DNA of 14,998 nt from Microbacteriaceae bacterium (GCA_022701925.1 JAKONM010000028.1:1-14998), one strand, 5' to 3'; counted from the stretch's first letter, positions 1-9,074 are shown. Notes: generated by a model not told the origin, from the letters alone. A program made the numbers and translations.

Positions 1-1862
1 GCGGCGCGCTGCTCGGCGGCGTGCTGGTGGGCCAGACGGCCCTGGGCGGCCTGCTGGCGACCGGCGCGCTGACCGCGGCGTTCGGCGACCAGGGCGGGCC
101 GCTGACCGCCCGGCTGCGCCGGATCGCCGCGGGGCTCGCGGGCGCGGTCGCGGGCCTGCTGCTCTCCGGGCTGCTGGTGCAGCCGGTCGGCGCGCTGGGC
201 GTGCTGGTGGTCGCGCTGGCGGGCGTCGCCTCCGCCTACCTCAGCGCGATCAGCGCCGTCGCGTCGTTCGCCGGCCTGCAGCTGCTGGTCAACACTGCGG
301 TCGGCGCCGGGCTGGGCGCGCAGGTGCCGCTGCCGGTGCTCGTCGGCGCGTTCCTGCTGGGGGCGGCGTGGAGCACGGCGGTGACCGCGGTCTTCGCGCT
401 GGTGCATCCGGAGCCGGCGGGGCCGCGCACCGCCGTGCTGACCGTGTTCGACCGGCTGACGGACCTGGTCGCGGCCGAGGGGGACGAGCTGCGCGACCGC
501 CGCACGGCGCTCAGCGCGGCGATGGCCGACGCGTGGGACCGGGTGACGGCCGCCCGCGCGGTGTCCGCGGGGCGGCGGGAGGACCTGCACCGGCTGGCCG
601 GCCTGATCGGCCCCATGACCGAGGTCGCCCGCACCGCGCCGGACGTGCCGGCCGACCGGTCGGCGATCACCGCGCGGCTCGCCGCGGTGCGCGCGAAGAC
701 GGCCGGGGTGCGGCGCGCGCGCTTCGCGACCGATCCGATCGTCGACGGCGCGGCACGGGCGGCCGTCGAGCGCCTGGAGCGGGAGGCGGGCTCGTCGCGG
801 ACGCCCGAGGGCGAGCGACCGCTGCGCCGCACCTCCTCCGACCTGCCGGCCCGGCTGCTGGGTCGCCGCACCGCCGTGTTCGCCGTGCGGCTGGCCCTCT
901 GCCTGGCGGTCGCCGAGACGCTGCGGCTGCTGCTGCCCCTGACGCACCCGTACTGGACGCTGCTGACGGTGGCGGTGGTGCTGAAGCCCGACCTGGGGTC
1001 CGTCTTCGCGCGCGGCCTGCAGCGCACCGCGGGCACGCTGGTCGGGGTGCTGGTCGGCGTCGGCGTGCTGCTCGTCGTGCCGCCCGGGCCGCTGCTGCTG
1101 ATCCCGGTCACGCTGCTGGCCTTCGGCTTCCCGCTGGCGGCCAGCCGCAACTACGGCATGCTCGCCACCTTCATCACCCCGCTGGTGCTGATCCTGGTCG
1201 ACCTGGCCGGCGCGCCGACCCGCGGGCTGGCGGCCGAGCGCCTGCTCGACACGGTGCTGGGCGCCGCGATCGTGCTGCTGGTCGGCTACCTGCCCTGGCC
1301 CTCGACCTGGCGGCCGCGCCTGGGCAGCGCCGTGGCCGGCGCGGTCGACGCGCTGGGCGACTACGCCGCGGTCGCGCTGGTGCCGGCGCTGGGCCCCGCC
1401 GGTCCTGCGCGGCGCCGGGCGTACGCGGCGCTGCAGGACGTGCGCGGCGACCTGCAGGCCGCGCTCGCCGAACCGCCGCCGCGTTCCCGGGTCGCCGCCG
1501 CGTGGTGGCCGGTGCAGGGGCAGCTGGAGCAGGTGGCCGACGACCTGCGCAGCGCCCACCTGATCGGCGCCGACCGGGACGACCTGCCGGGCGACTCCGC
1601 CCTGCTGGCCGCGGCGCTGCGGGAGGTCGCCGCCGCCATGCGGCAGCGGCGGCCCCCGGAGGAGTCGCCGCTGCCGCAGCGGGGACCGCTCGCTCCGGCG
1701 GGTGAGCAGGTGGCGGCGCTGCGCCGCCTGCTCGAGGGTCCGGAGCGCACGACCGCGACCGCCGGACCCCGCCGCGGCCTGCTGCGCCGCCTGCTGCGCC
1801 TACCCGCCCGGGCCCTGCGGGTCCGCGAGCGGCGGGCGGGCGTCGATAGCCTCGACCGGTGA
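1..1862 (+). CDS. FUSC-family inner-membrane transporter (5'-truncated)
   Basis: The reading frame is open from base 3 (GALLGG precedes the GTG at 21), so the true start lies before the window and at least 619 residues are visible. From the GTG at 21, residues 1-125 are a hydrophobic multi-helix block, about 130-280 are soluble and charged, about 283-425 form a second multi-helix block containing THPYWTLLTVAVVLKPDLG, and the rest is a soluble tail. This duplicated membrane/soluble arrangement and the YWTLLTVAVVLKPD stretch are typical of the FUSC family (fusaric acid resistance / YccS / aromatic acid exporter), which is thought to export aromatic carboxylates or similar compounds. The substrate cannot be read from the sequence. 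The stop overlaps the next gene's GTG (GTGA, 1859-1862), so the two are almost certainly co-transcribed and translationally coupled. Family call is firm; substrate is unknown. Confidence 0.85.
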   Translation, partial: GALLGGVLVGQTALGGLLATGALTAAFGDQGGPLTARLRRIAAGLAGAVAGLLLSGLLVQPVGALGVLVVALAGVASAYLSAISAVASFAGLQLLVNTAVGAGLGAQVPLPVLVGAFLLGAAWSTAVTAVFALVHPEPAGPRTAVLTVFDRLTDLVAAEGDELRDRRTALSAAMADAWDRVTAARAVSAGRREDLHRLAGLIGPMTEVARTAPDVPADRSAITARLAAVRAKTAGVRRARFATDPIVDGAARAAVERLEREAGSSRTPEGERPLRRTSSDLPARLLGRRTAVFAVRLALCLAVAETLRLLLPLTHPYWTLLTVAVVLKPDLGSVFARGLQRTAGTLVGVLVGVGVLLVVPPGPLLLIPVTLLAFGFPLAASRNYGMLATFITPLVLILVDLAGAPTRGLAAERLLDTVLGAAIVLLVGYLPWPSTWRPRLGSAVAGAVDALGDYAAVALVPALGPAGPARRRAYAALQDVRGDLQAALAEPPPRSRVAAAWWPVQGQLEQVADDLRSAHLIGADRDDLPGDSALLAAALREVAAAMRQRRPPEESPLPQRGPLAPAGEQVAALRRLLEGPERTTATAGPRRGLLRRLLRLPARALRVRERRAGVDSLDR

Positions 1863-4800
1863 GCGAGCCGGCGGTGCGGGTGCTCGGCCCGGTGCGCGTC
1901 GCCGGCCCGGACGGCGGCGCGGTGGAGCCGCCCGGCGCGCTGCCGGTGCGGCTGGTCGTCGCCCTGGCGCTGGCGGGGCGCGACGGGCGCGGCGTCGCAG
2001 GGCTGGCGGAGGACGTCTGGCCGGAGCAGCAGCCGCGCAACCCCCGCGCCGCGCTGCAGATGCTGGTCTCGCGCACCCGGTCGGTCGCCGCCGCCGAGGT
2101 GCTCGAGTCGACCGCGTCCGGCTACCGGGTGCGGGACTCCGACCTGGTGCGGGCGGAGCGCGCGGGCGAGGCGGAGGCCGCGGACGCGCTGGCCCTGTGG
2201 ACCGGGGAGCCCGGCGCGGAGCTGGAACCGTCGCCCATCGCGGACGACCTGGCCGCCCGCGCGGACCGGGCGCGGCGCCGCCTGCTGGGGCTGGAGGCCG
2301 ACCGGCTGCTGCGGCTGGGCCGGCCGGCCGAGGCGGTGCCGCTGCTCGAGCGGCTGACGCTGGCGGACCCGCTCGACGGCGACGCCGCGCGGCGGCTGAT
2401 GCGCGCGCTGGCCGACTCCGGCTCGGCGGAAGGGGCGCAGTCGGCGTTCGCCCGGCATCGCGAGGCGCTGGCGGAGGCGCTGGGCGCGGACCCGGCGCCG
2501 CAGACGGTGCGGCTGCACGCCGAGCTGCTGCGGGCGGGCGACCCGCACGCCGTGGAGCGGGTGGGCGTGCGCGCCTCCGCGACCCCGCTGCTCGGCCGCG
2601 ACGAGGCCGTCGCCCGGGTGGGCGCGGCGGTCGCGGCGCACCGGCTGACCTCCGTGATCGGCACCGGCGGGCTGGGCAAGACGCGCCTGGCCCACGAGGT
2701 CGCCGCCGGCACGGGCACCCGCTTCGACCGGGTGGTGTTCACCGAGCTGGCGGGCGCCCGGAGCGACGACGACGTGGCGCTGGTGGTCGGCGCCGCCGTG
2801 GGCGCCCGGCCCGCGCAGGCGCCGCGGCGGCTGGGCGACCCGCCGCCCGCGGACCTGGCGACCCGCACCCGGGAGGCGCTGGCCGCCGGCCGCACGCTGC
2901 TGGTGCTGGACAACTGCGAGCAGGTGGTCGACGCCGCCGCGCGCCTGACCGCCGACCTGCTCGCCGCCGTCCCCGGTCTCTCCGTGCTGACGACCAGCCG
3001 GGTGCCGCTGCTGCTGCCCGGCGAGCAGGTGGTCGCGCTGCAGCCCCTGCCGGCCGCCGGCGCGGGCAGCCGCCTCTTCGTGGAGCGCGCGACCGCCGTG
3101 CGGCCCGGCGCGGTGCTCGACCCGCGGGTGGTCGAGCGGATCTGCGAGCGGCTGGACGGGCTGCCCCTGGCGATCGAGCTGGCGGCCGCGCGGCTGCGCT
3201 CGATGGGCCTGGCCGAGCTGGACCGGCGGCTGCACGACCGCTTCGGCGTGCTGGTGGGCGGCGACCGCACCGCGCCCGAGCGCCACCGCACGCTGTTCGC
3301 GGTCATCGACTGGAGCCGGCGCCTGCTGTCGGGCGGGGCGCAGGAGGCGCTGGCGCTGCTGGCCGTGTTCCCGGACGGCTTCACCGCCGCCTCCGCGGAC
3401 GTGCTGCTCGGACGCGATGCGGGCGACGTGCTGACCGAGCTGGTGGACCACTCGCTGCTCGGCTTCCGCGACGACCGCGGACCGGACGGCCGCTACCGGA
3501 TGCTCGAGACGGTGCGCGAGTTCGGGCTGCGCGAGCTGGAGGAGGCCGGCCGGTCGGTCGAGGCCGCCCGAGCGCTGCACCGGTGGGCGCTGCACTTCGT
3601 GCGCAGGACGGGACCCGGTCTGCTGCTCGGCCGCGACGAAGCGGCGACCCGGGCGATGGCCGCTGAGGAGGAGACGCTGCTGACCGTGCTGCGCGGCACC
3701 GCCGCGGACGAGCGGGAGACGACCGTCGCGGTGTTCGGGCTGCTGGCCGAGCACTGGGCGTACCGCGGCGACTTCGAGGCGGCGCTCGACGCGGCCGACC
3801 TGGCGCTGCCCGCGCTCTCCCGGCGCCCCGCCTCCCCCGACCAGCGCACGGAGTCGCTGCGCGCCCTGCTGTTCCTGTTCGCGGTGTCGTCCGCGGGACG
3901 TCGCCCGGGAGCGGCCCGCGCGGTGGCGCTGCTGCGGCGCACGCTGGCCGGGGGCGGCGACGGCGGGTTCTGGGAGGCCGTCTCGCAGCAGCTGCTGCTG
4001 GCCGGCGGCGACCCGCGGGGGCTCGACGGCGCGGCCGAGCGCCTCGCAGCGGCCGAGGACCCGCTCGTCCGCTCCGTCGGCCTCGCGATGCGGTCGCAGG
4101 TGCTCGAGAACCACGGCGAGGCGCAGCAGGCCCTCGACGTGCTGCAGCGGCTGGAGGCGCTGGCCGAGCGGCACGGCCTGCGGTGGATGCGCATCTTCGG
4201 CCGGTCGAGCGCGATCAGCCTGCTGGCGCAGCGCGGCGAGCACGCCGAGGCGCTGCGTCAGGCGGTGGCGCTGCGGGAGGAGGCCCGCGCGCTGGGCACG
4301 GGAGCCGACCTGCAGCAGCTGGAGTGGTCGATCGCCGCCAGCCGCCTGGCGCTCGGTCGGCTGGACGAGGCGGAGGCCGCGTTCCAGCAGCTGCTGGCCG
4401 GCGGCGCGGGCGAGCAGTCGCCCCGCGGGGACCTGGCGGACCTGCGCGCCGTCGTGCTGTGCGGGCTGGCCGAGGTCGCCGCCGCACGGGGCGACGCGGC
4501 GGCCGCCGCGCTGGCGTGGCGCCGTGCGCTCGAGAGCGGGCGGCGGGCGGCCTGGCCCTGGCGGGTCGTGCAGCTGGGCGCATCGGTCGCCGGACGGCTG
4601 CGTCTCGGGGCCGAGCCGCGGGAGGTCGTCCGCTCCGCCCGGCGGCTGCGCGGCACGCTGCTGGCGGTCGCGCGCCTCGACCCGCAGCAGCTGGACGCGC
4701 CCGTCTTCGGCGCCGGGCTGCTGGGGCTGGCCGCGGCGCTCCGAGCGGACCGGCCGCAGGTGGCCGACCGCCTGATCGGGCTGGCGCTCGCCATGTCGGC

Positions 4801-4921
4801 GCGGCGGGAGTCCGCCGAGCTGGGCCGCGTGGCCCGCACCGGCTCGGCGGCTCCGCTGACCCCGCGGCAGGCGACGGAGGCCGCGGTCGCCCTGCTCCGC
4901 TCGCCCGACGCCCGCCCCTGA
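1859..4921 (+). CDS. AfsR-like SARP/BTAD/NB-ARC transcriptional regulator
   Basis: This 1020-residue protein is a STAND-type activator. Residues 1-90 (RVLGPVRVAG, then VWPEQQPRNPRAALQMLVSR and a GYRV turn) match the winged-helix DNA-binding domain of SARP regulators. Residues about 95-225 (ALALWTGEPG, LLERLTLADPLDGDAARRLM) match the BTAD domain. A nucleotide-binding NB-ARC module follows: P-loop GTGGLGKT at about 268-275, Walker B TLLVLDNCEQV at about 345, and GLPLAIELAAARL at about 434. The remaining ~480 residues are Ala/Leu-rich helical repeats resembling TPRs, the usual ligand- or partner-sensing part. The length is close to Streptomyces AfsR. The GTG start is set by the 4-base overlap with the upstream FUSC gene and by the domain beginning directly after it. 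Such proteins activate promoters carrying direct repeats. Control of the linked exporter is an inference. A 22-bp-arm hairpin follows 9 bases after the stop. Confidence 0.9.
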   Translation: MSEPAVRVLGPVRVAGPDGGAVEPPGALPVRLVVALALAGRDGRGVAGLAEDVWPEQQPRNPRAALQMLVSRTRSVAAAEVLESTASGYRVRDSDLVRAERAGEAEAADALALWTGEPGAELEPSPIADDLAARADRARRRLLGLEADRLLRLGRPAEAVPLLERLTLADPLDGDAARRLMRALADSGSAEGAQSAFARHREALAEALGADPAPQTVRLHAELLRAGDPHAVERVGVRASATPLLGRDEAVARVGAAVAAHRLTSVIGTGGLGKTRLAHEVAAGTGTRFDRVVFTELAGARSDDDVALVVGAAVGARPAQAPRRLGDPPPADLATRTREALAAGRTLLVLDNCEQVVDAAARLTADLLAAVPGLSVLTTSRVPLLLPGEQVVALQPLPAAGAGSRLFVERATAVRPGAVLDPRVVERICERLDGLPLAIELAAARLRSMGLAELDRRLHDRFGVLVGGDRTAPERHRTLFAVIDWSRRLLSGGAQEALALLAVFPDGFTAASADVLLGRDAGDVLTELVDHSLLGFRDDRGPDGRYRMLETVREFGLRELEEAGRSVEAARALHRWALHFVRRTGPGLLLGRDEAATRAMAAEEETLLTVLRGTAADERETTVAVFGLLAEHWAYRGDFEAALDAADLALPALSRRPASPDQRTESLRALLFLFAVSSAGRRPGAARAVALLRRTLAGGGDGGFWEAVSQQLLLAGGDPRGLDGAAERLAAAEDPLVRSVGLAMRSQVLENHGEAQQALDVLQRLEALAERHGLRWMRIFGRSSAISLLAQRGEHAEALRQAVALREEARALGTGADLQQLEWSIAASRLALGRLDEAEAAFQQLLAGGAGEQSPRGDLADLRAVVLCGLAEVAAARGDAAAAALAWRRALESGRRAAWPWRVVQLGASVAGRLRLGAEPREVVRSARRLRGTLLAVARLDPQQLDAPVFGAGLLGLAAALRADRPQVADRLIGLALAMSARRESAELGRVARTGSAAPLTPRQATEAAVALLRSPDARP

Positions 4922-4930
4922 CCCCGTCCA

Positions 4931-4983
4931 CGACCGGCGGTCGTGCTGCTCCCGGCCACGCGGAGCAGCACGACCACCGGTCG
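4931..4983. terminator. Bidirectional intrinsic terminator hairpin
   Basis: Two 22-base arms (4931-4952 and 4962-4983) are complementary except for one G-T type mismatch, around a 9-base loop (4953-4961). The hairpin begins 9 bases after the stop of the plus-strand regulator gene and ends 6 bases before the stop of the minus-strand permease gene, so it fills the gap between converging operons. There is no T tract, as is common for actinobacterial terminators. Its position and stem length make a shared terminator the best reading. Confidence 0.8.
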
Positions 4984-4989
4984 GGCAGG

Positions 4990-5792
4990 TCAGGCGCGGC
5001 GCATGTAGGCGCGCACCGTCAGCGGCGCGAAGACCGCCACGACCACGGCGGCGCCGAGCAGGGAGAGCCAGACGTCGCCGGTCACCTGCTGGTCGTTGAC
5101 CAGGGTGCGGACCGCCGTGATCAGGTGCGAGACCGGGTTGATCTCCGCGAAGACCTTGAGCGGCTCCGGCAGCGTCCTGGTCTGCACGAAGGCGTTCGAG
5201 AGGAAGGTCAGCGGGAACAGCACGAGGAACGAGATGCCCTGCACGGACCCCGCGGTGCGGGCGAGCATGCCGAACAGCGCGAAGATCCAGCTGAGCGCCC
5301 AGGCGACGACGATGACCAGCAGTCCGGCCGCGACGGTCCAGCCCAGGTGGTCGAAGACCTGGCGGTAGCCCATGATCCCGCCGACCACGAAGGTGAGCGT
5401 CGTCGCGATGGCGTACCGGACGGTGTCGGCCAGCAGGGCGCCGGCGAGCGGCGAGATGCGGGCGATCGGCAGGGAGCGGAACCGGTCGAACACGCCCTTG
5501 TCCATGTCCTCCCGCAGCTGCACGCCGGTGACGACGGAGCCGGTGACGACGGTCTGGACGAGGATGCCGGGGATCAGCACGGGCAGGTAGTCCTGCACGT
5601 TCCCGGCGATGGCGCCGCCGAAGATGTAGGCGAACATCACCGTGAAGATGATCGGCTGCAGCGTCACGTCGAACAGCTGCTCGGGGGTGCGGCGCACCTT
5701 GAGCAGGCCGCGGTAGGCCATCGTCAGCGACTGGCCGACGATGCGGGTGACACCGTTCCGCGGCTGCGCCGCGGCGATGGATGCGACGGCGG

Positions 5793-5796
<4 letters not shown>
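4990..5796 (-). CDS. DrrB-type ABC-2 transporter permease
   Basis: This 268-residue membrane protein has about six hydrophobic segments: TLQPIIFTVMFAYIFGG, YLPVLIPGILVQTVVTGS, a segment near YAIATTLTFVVGGIMGY, one near VAAGLLVIVVAWALSWIFAL, GISFLVLFPLTFLSNAFV and a last one near WLSLLGAAVVVAVFAPL. The cytoplasmic loop LREDMDKGVFDRFRSLPIAR is the ABC-2 coupling loop characteristic of DrrB/ABC-2 permeases. It would pair with the ATPase encoded just upstream on the same strand to export an amphipathic drug or lipid. Its ATG overlaps the ATPase stop (ATGA, 5793-5796), and an AAGGAG lies about 11 bases before it within the ATPase gene, so translation is coupled. No regulator gene is adjacent on the minus strand. 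Family call is firm; the exported compound is unknown. Confidence 0.9.
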
Positions 5797-6779
<983 letters not shown>

Positions 6780-7159
6780 GCGGCTCCCCTTCCTGATGAC
6801 GCCGGCGGCGGGTCGCCGCCGGACGACCACGAGCATCCGGAGGTGCGCTCACACGGCGGTCACGCGGCGCTCACGGATCGGGCGGCGTTCCGTGAGCACC
6901 CGCGCGGTACGGGCGTCCAGGCGGCGCCGACGCCCGGTTGACCTGCGGACCCGGGTCGGCGGTCCGTCGGCCGCGGGGGCGGCGCCCGATCCGCGGCGCA
7001 TGCACGTGGCGCCGGCCGCGTCAACCCCTCGGGCCGGGACTGGGAGCGGGCTGCGGGTGCCGGGCGCAACGGCCGGGAGCGACCGCGACGCACAGCGGGC
7101 GCGTGGTGCGCTCGTCGCGACGGCCGCACGGGTCGTGAGAGACGACGAGACGAGCAGTG
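6780..7159. other. Non-coding divergent intergenic region
   Basis: This 380-base gap separates the minus-strand exporter operon from the plus-strand stress-module operon, so it must hold the promoters of both. I see no convincing gene on either strand. Visible structure: a 9-base inverted repeat (GCTCACGGA/TCCGTGAGC, 6869-6897), a 10-base palindrome GACCCGGGTC (6948-6957) and a CGTCGCGACG palindrome near 7112. TTGAC-like hexamers occur in each orientation (TTGACC near 6939 on plus; TTGACG on minus, complement of bases near 7021), but neither has a good -10 partner, so I do not call promoters here. Confidence 0.6.
6869..6897. promoter_or_regulatory. Inverted repeat upstream of the drrAB-like operon (candidate operator)
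   Basis: Perfect 9-base arms, GCTCACGGA (6869-6877) and TCCGTGAGC (6889-6897), are separated by 12 bases and lie about 90-118 bases upstream of the ATPase start. A related GCTCAC occurs at 6847-6852. This spacing and the TCAC/GTGA half-sites could suit a dimeric repressor such as PadR or TetR, but no cognate regulator gene is adjacent, and a hairpin in the 5' leader is equally possible. Confidence 0.35.
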
Positions 7160-7999
7160 ATGACCGACCCGACACGTGCCGGCGCGATCCCGCCCAGCAC
7201 CCCCATCTACGACGAGACGGTGGAGGCGACCGCCGTGCAGGTCTCCCCGGCGGGTGAGCAGCACTCCCCCACGAGCGGCCGTGCCGACCAGGCGAGCGAT
7301 GCGGCGGGCCGGGCGAAGGACACCGCGAAGCAGACCGCCGGCGTCGCGAAGGAGCAGGCCGGCCAGGTCGCCGGCACCGCGAAGGACGCTGCGGCGGACG
7401 TCGCCGGAACCACGAAGGAGCAGGCCGGCAGGGTCGCGTCCGACGCGGTCGGCCAGGCCAAGCAGCTGTACGGCCAGGCCACGGAGCAGCTGGGCCAGCA
7501 GGCCGGCAAGCAGCAGACCGCTGCGGCCGGCGCCCTGCGCACCCTGAGCGGCGACCTGCAGTCCCTGCAGCGCGGCGAGGGCGGCGGCGACGGCCTGGCC
7601 GGCGAGCTGGTCGAAGCGATCCGGACGCGGGCGGATCGGCTGGGCGAGTGGCTCGAGCAGCGCGAGCCGGCCGAGGTGCTCGACGAGGTGAAGCGGTTCG
7701 CCGCCCGCCGCCCGGGCCTGTTCATCGCGCTGGCGGCGACCGCGGGCATCGTGGCCGCCCGCGCCACCAAGGCGCTGACGGCCGACGCGAAGCCCGACGG
7801 CGGATCCGGCACGGACCGCTCGTTCGACGGCGCACCGGACGCCGGTACCTCCTCCGTCGCTCCCGAGGACGTCGCCCACGACTCGTCGGCGGTCCGGGGC
7901 GAGTACAGCACCGGCACGGGCACCGGCACGGGCACCGGCACCGGCTACAGCACCGCGGTCGGCACCGGCGCGGGCGCGCTGGACGGCGGGATGCGATGA
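7160..7999 (+). CDS. LEA-like 11-mer repeat protein with one hydrophobic segment
   Basis: This 279-residue protein belongs to no family I can name with certainty. Its N-terminus is polar. Residues about 50-95 are an Ala/Lys/Gln-rich 11-mer repeat (AKDTAKQTAGV, AKEQAGQVAGT, AKDAAADVAGT, TKEQAGRVASD) like the amphipathic repeats of LEA and apolipoprotein-like stress proteins. Helical, Gln-rich sequence follows, then one hydrophobic segment (PGLFIALAATAGIVAA, about 185-200), and a Ser/Thr/Gly-rich tail with six Thr-Gly pairs. I take the ATG at 7160; a GTG three bases earlier is possible, and no strong ribosome site decides between them. The stop overlaps the next ATG (7996-7999). Its link to holin-like and DUF3618 genes suggests an envelope or desiccation/osmotic stress role, which is inference. 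Confidence 0.75.
   Translation: MTDPTRAGAIPPSTPIYDETVEATAVQVSPAGEQHSPTSGRADQASDAAGRAKDTAKQTAGVAKEQAGQVAGTAKDAAADVAGTTKEQAGRVASDAVGQAKQLYGQATEQLGQQAGKQQTAAAGALRTLSGDLQSLQRGEGGGDGLAGELVEAIRTRADRLGEWLEQREPAEVLDEVKRFAARRPGLFIALAATAGIVAARATKALTADAKPDGGSGTDRSFDGAPDAGTSSVAPEDVAHDSSAVRGEYSTGTGTGTGTGTGYSTAVGTGAGALDGGMR
7910..7945 (+). repeat. Six-copy 6-bp microsatellite coding (Thr-Gly)6
   Basis: Six tandem copies of the hexamer ACSGGC (ACCGGC or ACGGGC) lie inside the tail of the LEA-like gene and encode six Thr-Gly pairs. The first four alternate as a 12-bp unit. Gain or loss of a hexamer would keep the frame and only change tail length. Confidence 0.9.
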
Positions 8000-8433
8000 G
8001 CAGCCCCGGAGCGGCCCACGCGGCGCCGTCCTCCGACCCCGCCGCGGAGCGCGCCGCCACGAGCGGCCTCGGCGAGCTGCTGTCGGGCGTCACCCGCGAC
8101 CTGTCGACCCTGTTCCGCCAGGAGGTCGATCTGGCGAAGGCCGAGCTGAGCGAGTCCGCCAAGAAGGCGGGCAAGGGCGCAGGCCTCTACGCCGGTGCCG
8201 CCGTGGCCGGCCTGTTCGTGCTGCTGTTCCTGTCGATCGCCCTGTGGTGGGCGCTCGGGTACCTGGTCGGCAACGCGTGGTCCGCACTGATCGTCGCGGG
8301 CCTGTACCTGATCGTCACGGCGATCCTCGCGCTGCGCGCCCGCGCGCAGCTGCGGACGGTGGAGGGCGCGCCGCGCACCGCCGAGTCCCTGAAGAAGATC
8401 CCCGAGACGTTGAAGCCGGGAGGCACCGCATGA
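7996..8433 (+). CDS. Phage-holin-superfamily / DUF1469 membrane protein
   Basis: This 145-residue protein starts with a polar, low-complexity 25 residues, followed by the hallmark amphipathic stretch LLSGVTRDLSTLFRQEVDLAKAEL (about 28-51). Two long hydrophobic segments follow (about 64-90 and 94-114), then a short charged tail. This is the Phage_holin_3_6 (DUF1469) pattern. Despite the name it is a common chromosomal actinobacterial membrane protein and does not imply a prophage. It overlaps both neighbours by ATGA (7996-7999 and 8430-8433), fixing its start and showing a tightly coupled three-gene operon. Its own ribosome site is weak, consistent with coupling. Function is unknown; a role in envelope organisation with the DUF3618 protein is inferred from the recurring neighbourhood. 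Confidence 0.88.
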   Translation: MSSPGAAHAAPSSDPAAERAATSGLGELLSGVTRDLSTLFRQEVDLAKAELSESAKKAGKGAGLYAGAAVAGLFVLLFLSIALWWALGYLVGNAWSALIVAGLYLIVTAILALRARAQLRTVEGAPRTAESLKKIPETLKPGGTA

Positions 8434-9074
8434 GCAACCCCGATCAGATCCGCGCCGAGATCGAGCGGACGAGGGCGAACCTCGACATCGACGTCGACGC
8501 CTTGGCCGACAAGGTCAGCCCGCAGCAGATCGCCGAGCGCCAGAAGGAGAAGGTGCGCAGCCGCGTCACCGACGTGCGCGAGTCGATCATGGGCGGCGTG
8601 CACCACGCGCAGGACCGGGTCGCCGACGCGGCCGGGTCGGTGCGCGACGGCGGTGGCGACGGCGCGTCCGGCGCGGTGTCGACGGCCAAGGGCCACCCGA
8701 TCGTCGTGGGCGCAATCGCCTTCGGCCTGGGGTGGCTGGTGTCGAGCCTGCTGCCCTCCACCGAGAGCGAGCAGCAGCTGGCGAACCGTGCGAAGGACAA
8801 GGCCGCCCCGCTGACCGACAAGGTCAAGGAGACCGCGAAGAGCGCCGGGCAGGAGATCGCCGGCGAGCTGAAGCAGCCGGCGCAGGAGGCCGCGCAGCAC
8901 GTGCAGGGCACCGCCCAGGACGCGGCGCAGACGGTGAAGGAACAGGGCGCCTCGGCGGCGCAGGACGTCAAGGGCCAGGCGCAGGACTCCAAGGACACGG
9001 TGCAGGGCCAGGCCGCCGACGCGAAGGACTCGCTGCAGGGCCAGGCGCAGGACGCGCGCCGGAACCTGCGCTGA
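8430..9074 (+). CDS. DUF3618 membrane protein with 11-mer repeat tail
   Basis: This 214-residue protein begins with the DUF3618 signature: NPDQIRAEIERTRANLDIDV followed by DALADKVSPQ, within residues 3-32. One membrane segment (HPIVVGAIAFGLGWLVSSLL, about 89-108) follows a Gly/Asp-rich linker. Residues 118-214 are an Ala/Gln/Lys/Asp-rich helical tail with 11-residue periodicity at its end (VKGQAQDSKDT, VQGQAADAKDS, LQGQAQDARRN), resembling the repeats in the first protein of the operon. A strong GGGAGG lies 6 bases before the ATG, which also overlaps the upstream stop. DUF3618 proteins commonly sit beside DUF1469 proteins in actinobacteria; the pair's biochemical role is not established. The repeat tail may bind lipid surfaces or its sister repeat protein (inference). 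A GC-rich hairpin follows 15 bases after the stop. Confidence 0.88.
   Translation: MSNPDQIRAEIERTRANLDIDVDALADKVSPQQIAERQKEKVRSRVTDVRESIMGGVHHAQDRVADAAGSVRDGGGDGASGAVSTAKGHPIVVGAIAFGLGWLVSSLLPSTESEQQLANRAKDKAAPLTDKVKETAKSAGQEIAGELKQPAQEAAQHVQGTAQDAAQTVKEQGASAAQDVKGQAQDSKDTVQGQAADAKDSLQGQAQDARRNLR
8967..9071 (+). repeat. 33-bp-period imperfect tandem repeats in the DUF3618 tail
   Basis: The 3' end of the gene is built of imperfect 33-bp (11-codon) units, recognisable by recurring CAGGGCCAGGC / AAGGGCCAGGC cores followed by GCAGGAC- or GCCGAC-like bases. They encode the GQAQDSKD-type protein repeats. Positions are approximate because the units diverge toward the 5' side. Confidence 0.6.

Noticed and set aside
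1361..4243. Long open frame (960 codons) on the minus strand opposite the FUSC and regulator genes
   Set aside because: The product is Gln/Arg/Ala/Gly-rich with no domain, and it is antisense to two well-supported genes. In DNA this GC-rich, stop codons are rare in shadow frames.
7996..8433. Prophage remnant suggested by a holin-family gene
   Set aside because: The DUF1469/holin-superfamily name is historical. The neighbours are DUF3618 and LEA-like genes, and no endolysin, capsid or integrase gene is present.
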